From assembly GCA_002427975.1 (NCBI GenBank), contig DIZT01000312.1, positions 1-6,848 of the forward strand: a stretch of DNA of 6,848 bases, in the 5' to 3' direction. The notes under the pieces are model-generated. The model made no database searches and was not told the origin of the DNA. It saw only the letters and a list, made by a program, of their open reading frames with translations. The position numbers were made by a program, and so were the translations under genes. Source of the DNA: Micrococcaceae bacterium UBA6021. GTDB lineage: Bacteria; Actinomycetota; Actinomycetes; Actinomycetales; Micrococcaceae. Below are positions 1 through 5,359 of this stretch, piece after piece. Within the stretch, counting starts at the first letter, position 1. Each line of letters opens with the position of its first letter.

Positions 1-33
1 GGGCTGCCCTGACCCGGTGCGGGCACGGCTAAG

Positions 34-79
34 GGCCCGCCCTGCGTGCTTCCCCCAGGGGAAGCACGCGGGACGGGCC
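34..79 (-). terminator. Strong hairpin downstream of the transporter gene, probable terminator
   Basis: The arms 34-55 and 58-79 pair as a 22-position stem with one mismatch (C40/A73) and one T-G wobble (43/70). Twelve consecutive perfect pairs lie next to the tip, where the two-base gap implies a tight tetraloop. It begins about 58 bases beyond the stop codon of the minus-strand transporter gene. No T-tract follows on the minus strand, as is common for actinobacterial intrinsic terminators. Since the stem is nearly symmetric, it could also stop transcription arriving from the left. A function other than termination, such as 3'-end mRNA protection, is possible. Confidence 0.6.
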
Positions 80-137
80 TCTGAGCGCGGGCTACAAGAC
101 GGCCCGGACAGGCCGGTTTTCTGGTTCGGTCTGCTGC

Positions 138-1736
138 TTAGACTCCAACCGGAACCCTGGCAGCCGAGGCATCGGTGACGTCCTGGGATTCGAAGGGCAG
201 CTCGTCCATGTCAAGCAGCGGATTCTCATCCTGGGTGGCAACGAGCTCACGCGCCTCAGCCTGGGTGTCCACACTGGGCATTGAGCCCGGCAGCGGACGC
301 TTGGCTGATTCTTTCAGGAAGTAGATGGCCACAGTCCCGATGGCTGAGGTCGCCATGAGGTAGTAGGCAGGCATCATGTCATCGCCGGTGGCCGTGATCA
401 GCGCGGCAACGATGAACGGGGTGGTGCCACCGAAGATGGCAACGGCGAAGTTATAGGCGATACCCATGGCGCTGTACCTGTTGGCTGTCGGGAACTGCGC
501 GGGCAATGCCGAGGCGAGGTTCGCAACATAGAACGTCACGGGGAAGGCGATCAGCGAGAGGCCTGCCAGCGTGGACCAGACGTCACCGATGCCGATCAGC
601 AGGAACGCCGGGGTTGCCAGCACCACGGTGCTGATGGCGCCGATCCACAGGACCGGCCGGCGGCCGATGCGGTCGGACAGCTTGCCGGTCAGCGGGATGC
701 ACAAGGCCATGATCACCAGCACGGGAATGGTCAGCAGCGTGCCGTGGACGGGATCGTAGCCCTTGGACTCAGTGAGGTACGTGGGCATGTATGACGTCAA
801 TGCGTAGCCGGCGGTGTTGGCAGCCGCGACAAGGACCATGGCCACGATGAGCGAGCGCCAATAGGCCTTGACGATTCCGACCGGACTCTTGGCATTGTCC
901 ACGCTGGCTGCTGCGGCGGCCTGCCCGATGGATTCCTGGGCATCGAGAGTGGCCTGGAACTGAGGGGATTCCTCGATCTTGTTCCGGAAGTAGATGGCGA
1001 TGAGGCCCAGCGGACCTGCAATCAGGAAAGGAATGCGCCAGGCCCATTCCTCCATGGCCGTCTGGCCAAGGGTCAGCTGCAGGACAGAAACCAGCGCTGC
1101 ACCCAGGGCAAAGCCAAGGTAGCTGCCCATGTCCAGGAAGCTTGCAAAGAATCCACGGCGCTTATCCGGGGCGTATTCGCTCACGAAGGTGGTGGCGCCA
1201 GCGTATTCCCCGCCGGTCGAGAAGCCCTGTATGAGCTTCAGGATTACCAGCAGCGCAGCGGCCCAGATGCCGATCTGCGCGTATCCGGGCAGGAGTCCGA
1301 CGGCGAACGTGCTCGCAGCCATAATCATCAGTGTTGCGGCGAGTACCTTTTGCCGTCCGATCTTGTCGCCGAGCCAACCGAAGATCACGCCGCCGAGTGG
1401 ACGGGCAATGAAAGTGGCGGCGAACGTTCCAAGCAGGAACAGCGTCTGGACGGACTTGTCGGCCTCGGGAAGGAAGACGGGTCCCATGGTGGTGATCAGG
1501 TAGCCGAACACACCGACGTCGAACCATTCCATGGTGTTACCCACGATGGTTCCGCCGAGCGCCTTTTTCAGCATGGGCTGGTTTACAATATTCACGTCGG
1601 ACTCTTTGAGTCGTCGACGCGCACGGATCTTCGGTTTACGCGCACTTGGCAGTGCACTATTAGGTACTGCATTGTTGGTTCCGCTGGCGTTATTCACGCC
1701 TGCTGAAGAGTCGGTCGTGCTTCGGTCTGTGGGCAT
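138..1736 (-). CDS. proP: ProP-like osmoprotectant:proton symporter (MFS, metabolite:H+ symporter family)
   Basis: A 532-residue integral membrane carrier that, by family, uses the proton gradient to import compatible solutes such as proline, glycine betaine or ectoine. The GNTMEWFD signature is at about 66-73, the RPLGG...GDKIGRQK loop (MFS motif A) at 112-130, QGFSTGGEYAGA at 170-181, DKRRGF at 191-196 and the second motif-A-like GKLSDRIGRRP at 351-361. MMPAYYLM at 454-461 and KESAKRPLPG at 475-484 recall E. coli ProP from memory. Twelve hydrophobic segments can be drawn between about 57 and 474. The N-terminus is a hydrophilic tail of about 54 residues with a basic patch (about 34-44). The C-terminus is acidic and lacks the obvious coiled coil of E. 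coli ProP. The frame stays open upstream to 2057, but the ATG at 1736 has AGGAG eight bases before it, and upstream codons encode no family-like sequence. Substrate is inferred; another MHS substrate is possible. Confidence 0.88.
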   Translation of the reverse strand: MPTDRSTTDSSAGVNNASGTNNAVPNSALPSARKPKIRARRRLKESDVNIVNQPMLKKALGGTIVGNTMEWFDVGVFGYLITTMGPVFLPEADKSVQTLFLLGTFAATFIARPLGGVIFGWLGDKIGRQKVLAATLMIMAASTFAVGLLPGYAQIGIWAAALLVILKLIQGFSTGGEYAGATTFVSEYAPDKRRGFFASFLDMGSYLGFALGAALVSVLQLTLGQTAMEEWAWRIPFLIAGPLGLIAIYFRNKIEESPQFQATLDAQESIGQAAAAASVDNAKSPVGIVKAYWRSLIVAMVLVAAANTAGYALTSYMPTYLTESKGYDPVHGTLLTIPVLVIMALCIPLTGKLSDRIGRRPVLWIGAISTVVLATPAFLLIGIGDVWSTLAGLSLIAFPVTFYVANLASALPAQFPTANRYSAMGIAYNFAVAIFGGTTPFIVAALITATGDDMMPAYYLMATSAIGTVAIYFLKESAKRPLPGSMPSVDTQAEARELVATQDENPLLDMDELPFESQDVTDASAARVPVGV

Positions 1737-1744
1737 TTGGGCAA

Positions 1745-1749
1745 CTCCT
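1745..1749 (-). promoter_or_regulatory. Ribosome binding site that sets the transporter start
   Basis: On the minus strand AGGAG lies eight bases before the ATG at 1736. This decides the start against the much longer open frame reaching 2057, whose extra 107 codons are Arg/Lys-rich and unlike the N-terminus of any MFS carrier. Confidence 0.7.
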
Positions 1750-1801
1750 AGGAGGTCATTTGCTTGCGACTTGTAGCTGCCCCGCTCTGGGCAGGCCTTC
1801 A

Positions 1802-1807
1802 ATTTTA
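1802..1807 (-). promoter_or_regulatory. Possible -10 element of the transporter promoter
   Basis: The minus strand reads TAAAAT here, five of six bases matching the sigma-70-type -10 consensus. It would place transcription start near 1795 and give a leader of about 60 bases. No good -35 hexamer sits 16-18 bases upstream, so this is a weak call resting on one hexamer in an AT-rich context. Confidence 0.3.
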
Positions 1808-2080
1808 CGCGAATTCCTTGGCAAATGAGAGTTTTGTACCGTAAAGTTCCCCCCTCAGGGCGGGTTTCCCGCACTATTCGGCGATTTCTTTTGGCTGCTC
1901 TCACCGCGCCATTACTGGGATTCCGGCGATTCAGGCCCATCGTTTCCGAATCTTTTTGTTCCGGACGGGTTTTGTGGTCCCTTTTGCCCCGGAACCGCGC
2001 GGAAAAGTGACGGCCGCCACGGGGTTCAGGCCCCTGCGCAGACCGCCACCCGGCCACATGTGCAGGCCGGAAACAGGGGG

Positions 2081-2110
2081 TTCACAACCCACGCTGAAAC
2101 TGCCTATTGT
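2081..2110 (+). promoter_or_regulatory. Candidate promoter for the two small plus-strand genes
   Basis: TTCACA (2081-2086; five of six to TTGACA) and TATTGT (2105-2110; four of six to TATAAT) are separated by 18 bases. Transcription would begin near 2117 and leave a leader of about 110 bases before the gene at 2227. The -35 hexamer lies inside a small perfect dyad, GGGTT-CAC-AACCC (2078-2090), which could be an operator half-site or chance. Confidence 0.4.
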
Positions 2111-2226
2111 TGAGCCATGGGAACACTGATTTTTGAGTAGGCGGACGCCTGCGGCCTGGTACCACCGGCCCGGTTCATGCTGATCCCGTCAGACACACTG
2201 ATCCTCCTCGGAAAGGTTCCACCACA

Positions 2227-2439
2227 ATGACTGAACAAAACACTCCCGGCCAGCCTGAATCCGCGCCGGACGATGCAGAAGCCAAGGGCATCCGGGCCGG
2301 GCTGACCGAAGCGCAACAGGCCATGCTCGCCAGCAAATCCCGGGGCGGGGACGCCGGGCTGCAGAGCGTCGGCAAGAGCCACAAGCCCACGCACGTCAGC
2401 GGCAAGCAGGGCCCGGCCGAGAAGAAGGTCCGCTGGTAA
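2227..2439 (+). CDS. Small hydrophilic protein of unknown function (70 aa)
   Basis: I do not recognise this protein with confidence. It has an acidic, Pro/Gln-rich start (residues 1-20), a short Ala/Gln-rich stretch that may be helical (about 25-37), and a basic Gly/Lys/His tail ending KKVRW. There are no membrane segments, no signal peptide and no cysteines. The layout (acidic disordered head, short helix, basic Gly-His-Lys tail) recalls the small actinobacterial DUF5302 proteins, but the usual Arg-Lys-Ser-Gly ending is absent, so I do not assign it. The ATG follows GGAAAGG (2210-2216) at a slightly long spacing of ten bases. It stands 70 bases upstream of another small gene on the same strand and may be cotranscribed with it. 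Codon use is GC-rich at third positions, which supports real coding. Confidence 0.65.
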   Translation: MTEQNTPGQPESAPDDAEAKGIRAGLTEAQQAMLASKSRGGDAGLQSVGKSHKPTHVSGKQGPAEKKVRW

Positions 2440-2467
2440 TTCCAGCGCCCGGAAAGCACTCCAGACC

Positions 2468-2473
2468 TACAAT
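2468..2473 (+). promoter_or_regulatory. Possible -10 element in front of the second small gene
   Basis: TACAAT matches the -10 consensus in five of six positions, and lies 36 bases before the ATG at 2510 in a locally AT-rich gap. No matching -35 hexamer is seen at 16-18 bases, so the second small gene may have its own weak promoter or depend on transcription from the gene before it. Confidence 0.3.
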
Positions 2474-2496
2474 TGGTGACCACTTCATTTCATTGC

Positions 2497-2505
2497 GGAA
2501 GGAAG
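2497..2505 (+). promoter_or_regulatory. Ribosome binding site of the 86-aa gene
   Basis: The purine run GGAAGGAAG ends four bases before the ATG at 2510. It is the main evidence that the plus strand, rather than the overlapping open frame on the minus strand, is the translated one. Confidence 0.6.
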
Positions 2506-2509
2506 AAAA

Positions 2510-2770
2510 ATGGCTGAACAACATGCTGGAGCAAGGATCGAACCGGAGGTCGCGGACCACCTCGCGGCAGCCATGGACACGCCGTCCATGCCAGGACCGG
2601 CCACCATTGCCGTGACCACGGCCATGGCAGGCGAACAGCACTGGCCGGACGGCAGCGGCAAGCACCGGCACCCCAAGGAACGGGGTTCAGGCCAGGGCCG
2701 GACGGGCCAGGAGGCCGCAGTCACGGCCGTGCACCGCACGGGCCGCCCGCAGATGCCGCACTCGTCCTAG
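2510..2770 (+). CDS. Small hydrophilic protein of unknown function (86 aa)
   Basis: I do not recognise a family. The protein opens with an acidic, probably helical part (about 10-21, EPEVADHLAAAM), followed by a Pro/Thr/Ala stretch, then a basic Gly/His/Arg-rich second half (about 47-75) that looks disordered. There is no signal peptide, membrane segment or cysteine. Reality as a gene rests on the strong purine-rich ribosome binding site, GC-rich third codon positions after the first ten codons, and its place 70 bases after another small gene on the same strand. An overlapping minus-strand frame (2485-2739) lacks such a site and is Cys/Trp/Arg-rich in the way of shadow frames. The gene is followed by a tandem repeat and a hairpin terminator. 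Confidence 0.6.
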   Translation: MAEQHAGARIEPEVADHLAAAMDTPSMPGPATIAVTTAMAGEQHWPDGSGKHRHPKERGSGQGRTGQEAAVTAVHRTGRPQMPHSS

Positions 2771-2784
2771 GATCACCCGCTGAC

Positions 2785-2816
2785 GGCGCCCATCTGACCT
2801 GGCGCCCATCTGACCT
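2785..2816. repeat. Perfect tandem repeat, 2 x 16 bp
   Basis: The unit GGCGCCCATCTGACCT occurs twice without gap or mismatch (2785-2800 and 2801-2816). The 10-mer CTGACGGCGC also occurs on both sides (2780-2789 and 2815-2824). The repeat sits between the stop of the 86-aa gene and the bidirectional terminator, so it is non-coding. A slippage duplication is the simplest reading. Confidence 0.85.
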
Positions 2817-2827
2817 GACGGCGCGCA

Positions 2828-2869
2828 AAAGACCTGGCCACATCCGTATTCGGGCGTCGCCAGGTCTTT
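2828..2869. terminator. Bidirectional terminator between the small genes and ligD
   Basis: AAAGACCTGGC (2828-2838) and GCCAGGTCTTT (2859-2869) are perfect 11-bp inverted arms around a 20-base loop, which may fold further through CCG/CGG at 2844-2853. The stem ends in A/T-rich pairs, giving short T-runs on both strands, the usual form of a two-way intrinsic terminator. It lies between convergent genes, ending five bases beyond the ligD stop codon and about 57 bases beyond the stop of the 86-aa gene. Confidence 0.8.
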
Positions 2870-2874
2870 CCGTG

Positions 2875-5319
2875 TCACTCCACCTCCGGCACCACGTCCT
2901 CTGCGTTTTTGTCCGGCCGCCAGCCCCGCCACACCGGATGCCTGAGCTTCCCGCTGCCCGTCCACTCGCCGAAGGTCACCTCACCGACCAGCTCGGGCGT
3001 CACCCAGTGGGCGTCGGAGGCGTCCTCAGTGGGGACGTCGTCGAAGGGTGAGGTCTTGCGCGCCAGACGGTCCACTTTCTGCCGGAGCTCCAGCAGTTCG
3101 CGCGTGCTGAAACCGCTTCCCACCCGGCCCACATACCGGAGCCTGGTGCCGTCGGGGATGCCCACCAGCAGCGAACCCACCGAGCTCTGCCGCCCGCCCT
3201 TGCCCGGCCGCCAACCACCCACCACCACTTCCTGGGTCTGCTCCAGCTTGATCTTGATCCACGTCCGGGTCCGTTGCCCGCTGACGTACCGGCTGTCGGT
3301 CCGCTTGGCCATGACGCCCTCGAGCCCCAGCTCCTGCGCGCTTTCCAGGATGTGCTCGATTCTCTCGTCCAGGATGGGGGACAGCTCCACGGGGCAATTG
3401 GACGGGTGATGGAAGTCCTCCAGCCGCTGCCGCCGCTTTGCGAGAGGCAGCCGGCGAAGGTCCTCGCCGCCGTCGGACAGGAGGTCAAAGAGCATCAGCC
3501 GGACTGGCACCGCTGCACGGGCCTTTGCGACGTCGGCGGGCCGGGTGAGTTTCATGCGACCCTGGAGCAGTCCGAAGTCGGGCTGGCCGGAAGGCCCGAC
3601 GGCGATGATCTCACCATCGGCGACGAACGGCTGCTCCGGCCAGCAGGACCGGTCGGTCAGCTCGGGGTAGGTCGCGGTGACGTCGTTGCCGTTGCGGCTA
3701 AGGATGCGGATCGCCTTGTTGCGGGCCACAATCAGCGCACGGACGCCGTCCCACTTAAGCTCGAACTGCCAGTCGCTGCCTTGAAGGTCGGCGGCGGTGC
3801 CGGACGTTGCCATCATCGGAGCGAAGTCTTCGGCGCGGACTGCATCTGCTTGGTCAGCCGCCGGAACCCTTGCTGTGGTTTGCCCGCCGTGGTGGTCCTT
3901 GTCCATCAGGTGGATGAGCCATTGCCCTTCACTGTCTCTGCCCTGCCCCCGGCCGGTGTGGATGAGGGCGAACTTTTTGGTTCCGCCCAGGCCGCCGCCC
4001 TCGGCACCGGTCAGCGAGGCGATGACCTCCCGGCCGTTGATCCACTTCTCCAGCTCATAGGTGCCGTGGTCCCAGATGGTGACGTCGCCCGCGCCGTACT
4101 GGCCCTTGGGGATGGTGCCCTCAAACGTGGCGTAGTCCAGTGGGTGGTCCTCGGTCTGGACCGCAAGGTGGTTCTTTTCGCCGGATTCCGGGACGCCTTT
4201 GGGAAGCGCCCACGACACCAGCACGCCCTCGTGCTCCAGCCGGAAATCGAAGTGCAGCCTGCTGGCGTGGTGCTCCTGGATCACAAAGGTGTCGCCGGTC
4301 CCCTCGGCGCCGGAGAACGGCTCCGGCGTCGCCTCCGGGTCCCGCATCGAACGGTACCGCTCGAGGCGGACGTGCGCGCCGCCGTCGTCCGTCTTCCCAC
4401 CCGGGGAACCAGGGTTCCCCGGGTGCCCGGCACCGCGGGCGACGGCGGCGAACGGGTCCTTGCCTGCCTTCACCCTGCGCAGCACGGCTTTGTAGTCGAG
4501 GTGCTGGAGTTTGGGGGAGCTGATCTCCTGCCAGGTCCGCGGGGCGGCCACCGTGGGCGTGAGGCGGCCGCGCAGGGAGTACGGCACGATGGTGGTTTTG
4601 GCGGCGCTGTTCTGGCTCCAGTCCACCAGGACCTTGCCCTTGCGCAGCGTCTTTTTCATGTCGCTTACGGCGAGGTCAGGGTGGTCCGCCTCCAGCGCGC
4701 GGGCCAGTTCGTGGGCAAAGTCCGAGATCTGGTCGGAGGTCTGCATTCCGTCAAGGCCCGCGTAGAGGTGGATGCCCTTGCTGCCGCTGGTCACCGGCAC
4801 CGGCTCCAGGCCCACGTCCTGCAGGATGGCGCGTGCCAGCCTGGCAACCTCGGCGCATTCCTCCAGTCCTGCGCCGTCGCCGGGATCCAGGTCCAGCACC
4901 AGCCGGTCCGGATTAAGCTGCTTGCCGTGGGAGTCCACCTGCCACTGGGGGACATGGATTTCCAGCGAATTGATCTGGCCGAACCAGGTGAGCGTGGCGG
5001 GGTCGTTCACCATCGGGTAGTAGATGGTCCGGTCCTTGTGCTTGATGGCGGCGCGGGGGAGCCAACCGGGCGCTGAGTCCTCCAGGTTCTTCTGGAAGAA
5101 CACCTCGCCGGGCTGCTGGGCGGTGCCGACGCCGTTGACCCAGCGCTTTCTGGTGGCGGGCCGGTTGGCCGCCGCGGGAATCAGGACATGGGCCACGGCG
5201 GCGTAGTAGGCCAGGACGTCGGCCTTGGTGGTGCCGGTCTCCGGGTAAAGGACCTTATCCAGGCTGGTCAGGGTCAATTCGCGACCCGCCACCCTGACGC
5301 GCTCCTTAGGGCCGGCCAT
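2875..5319 (-). CDS. ligD: Multifunctional DNA ligase D (polymerase, 3'-phosphoesterase, ATP-dependent ligase) of NHEJ
   Basis: This 814-residue enzyme processes and seals DNA double-strand breaks together with Ku. Domain order is POL-PE-LIG, as in Mycobacterium and unlike the PE-LIG-POL order of Pseudomonas. The primase-type polymerase covers about 8-295, with metal-binding aspartates in LDLDPG (D143, D145) and VDW (D233), and the SGSKGIH motif at 178-184. A Gly/Pro-rich linker (about 296-316) follows. The 3'-phosphoesterase (about 322-480) keeps H350, H356, D358 and R360 in HHASRLHFDFRLE, and H392 in EDHPLDY. The ligase has nucleotidyl-acceptor K522 in KWDG, SRNG (541-544), DGE (568-570), LEGVMAKR (666-673) and WIKIK (687-691), then an OB-fold ending in LRHPVWRGWRPDK (792-804). 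It is somewhat longer than the roughly 760-residue mycobacterial enzyme. The start at 5319 is set by GGAGGT eight bases upstream. It diverges from ku across 40 bases. Confidence 0.96.
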   Translation of the reverse strand: MAGPKERVRVAGRELTLTSLDKVLYPETGTTKADVLAYYAAVAHVLIPAAANRPATRKRWVNGVGTAQQPGEVFFQKNLEDSAPGWLPRAAIKHKDRTIYYPMVNDPATLTWFGQINSLEIHVPQWQVDSHGKQLNPDRLVLDLDPGDGAGLEECAEVARLARAILQDVGLEPVPVTSGSKGIHLYAGLDGMQTSDQISDFAHELARALEADHPDLAVSDMKKTLRKGKVLVDWSQNSAAKTTIVPYSLRGRLTPTVAAPRTWQEISSPKLQHLDYKAVLRRVKAGKDPFAAVARGAGHPGNPGSPGGKTDDGGAHVRLERYRSMRDPEATPEPFSGAEGTGDTFVIQEHHASRLHFDFRLEHEGVLVSWALPKGVPESGEKNHLAVQTEDHPLDYATFEGTIPKGQYGAGDVTIWDHGTYELEKWINGREVIASLTGAEGGGLGGTKKFALIHTGRGQGRDSEGQWLIHLMDKDHHGGQTTARVPAADQADAVRAEDFAPMMATSGTAADLQGSDWQFELKWDGVRALIVARNKAIRILSRNGNDVTATYPELTDRSCWPEQPFVADGEIIAVGPSGQPDFGLLQGRMKLTRPADVAKARAAVPVRLMLFDLLSDGGEDLRRLPLAKRRQRLEDFHHPSNCPVELSPILDERIEHILESAQELGLEGVMAKRTDSRYVSGQRTRTWIKIKLEQTQEVVVGGWRPGKGGRQSSVGSLLVGIPDGTRLRYVGRVGSGFSTRELLELRQKVDRLARKTSPFDDVPTEDASDAHWVTPELVGEVTFGEWTGSGKLRHPVWRGWRPDKNAEDVVPEVE
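4398..4425. repeat. Perfect 13-bp-arm palindrome inside the ligD interdomain linker
   Basis: Arms CACCCGGGGAACC (4398-4410) and GGTTCCCCGGGTG (4413-4425) are exact reverse complements around a two-base centre. The stretch encodes LigD residues of about 298-308 (Gly, His, Pro, Asn, Ser), the flexible linker between polymerase and phosphoesterase domains. A second, smaller dyad, GGTGC-CCG-GCACC (4422-4434), shares bases with its right arm, so the two folds would compete in RNA. Confidence 0.85.
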
Positions 5320-5327
5320 GGGTCTTC

Positions 5328-5333
5328 ACCTCC
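5328..5333 (-). promoter_or_regulatory. Ribosome binding site of ligD
   Basis: The minus strand reads GGAGGT eight bases before the ATG at 5319, a near-ideal Shine-Dalgarno sequence that fixes the LigD start and suggests efficient translation. Confidence 0.8.
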
Positions 5334-5354
5334 GGGCCCGCGTGATGTTCACTT

Positions 5355-5359
5355 GAGGG
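5355..5359 (+). promoter_or_regulatory. Shine-Dalgarno-like GAGGG abutting the ku start codon
   Basis: GAGGG ends directly at the ATG of ku with no spacer, too close for normal Shine-Dalgarno pairing. The start is still firm, because MRAIWKGAIAFGLVNVPVKVY is the conserved Ku N-terminus and the two upstream in-frame starts (GTG at 5342, ATG at 5345) run into TGA at 5354-5356. Weak initiation or a leaderless transcript are both possible. Confidence 0.45.

Larger units (their letters stand above)
1737..2226. other. Gene-free divergent regulatory region between the transporter and the first small gene
   Basis: This 490-base stretch separates two divergent starts. It is clearly less GC-rich than its surroundings between about 1795 and 1990, with repeated T-tracts on the plus strand (around 1885-1892, 1953-1957, 1970-1973 and 1982-1985). 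It holds several short dyads: CTGCCC/GGGCAG at 1777-1794, GCGGG/CCCGC at 1860-1872, GTTCCGG/CCGGAAC at 1958-1995 and GGGTT/AACCC at 2078-2090. The transporter frame runs open through part of it, but I see no start with a ribosome binding site there. The length and AT-richness suggest regulation of the transporter, though no named operator is recognised. Confidence 0.5.
5320..5359. promoter_or_regulatory. 40-bp divergent start region between ligD and ku
   Basis: The two NHEJ genes start only 40 bases apart on opposite strands. The gap holds the ligD ribosome binding site (minus strand) and the ku one (plus strand) and leaves no room for two full promoters. At least one promoter must therefore lie within the opposite gene's first codons. 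I see no convincing -35/-10 pair for either gene; TTGACC on the minus strand at 5398-5403, inside ku, is a -35-like hexamer without a good -10. No LexA-type operator is evident. Confidence 0.6.

Noticed and set aside
1746..1757. Four-codon minus-strand mini-frame (ATG ACC TCC TAG) whose stop overlaps the transporter ribosome binding site
   Set aside because: It could be a translational-coupling element, but it has no ribosome binding site of its own and a frame this short is easily produced by chance.
1737..2057. Upstream extension of the transporter frame by 107 codons
   Set aside because: The extension is Arg/Lys/Gly-rich and unlike any MFS N-terminus, while ATG 1736 has a proper AGGAG eight bases upstream.
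2485..2739. 84-codon minus-strand frame overlapping the 86-aa gene
   Set aside because: Cys/Trp/Arg-rich composition typical of shadow frames and no good ribosome binding site; the plus-strand frame has a strong one.
3274..5076. 600-codon open frame on the plus strand, antisense to most of ligD
   Set aside because: It mirrors the codon structure of ligD in GC-rich DNA, has no recognisable domains or ribosome binding site, and its translation is Val/Gly/Leu/Arg-rich without motifs. LigD carries all expected catalytic motifs on the other strand.
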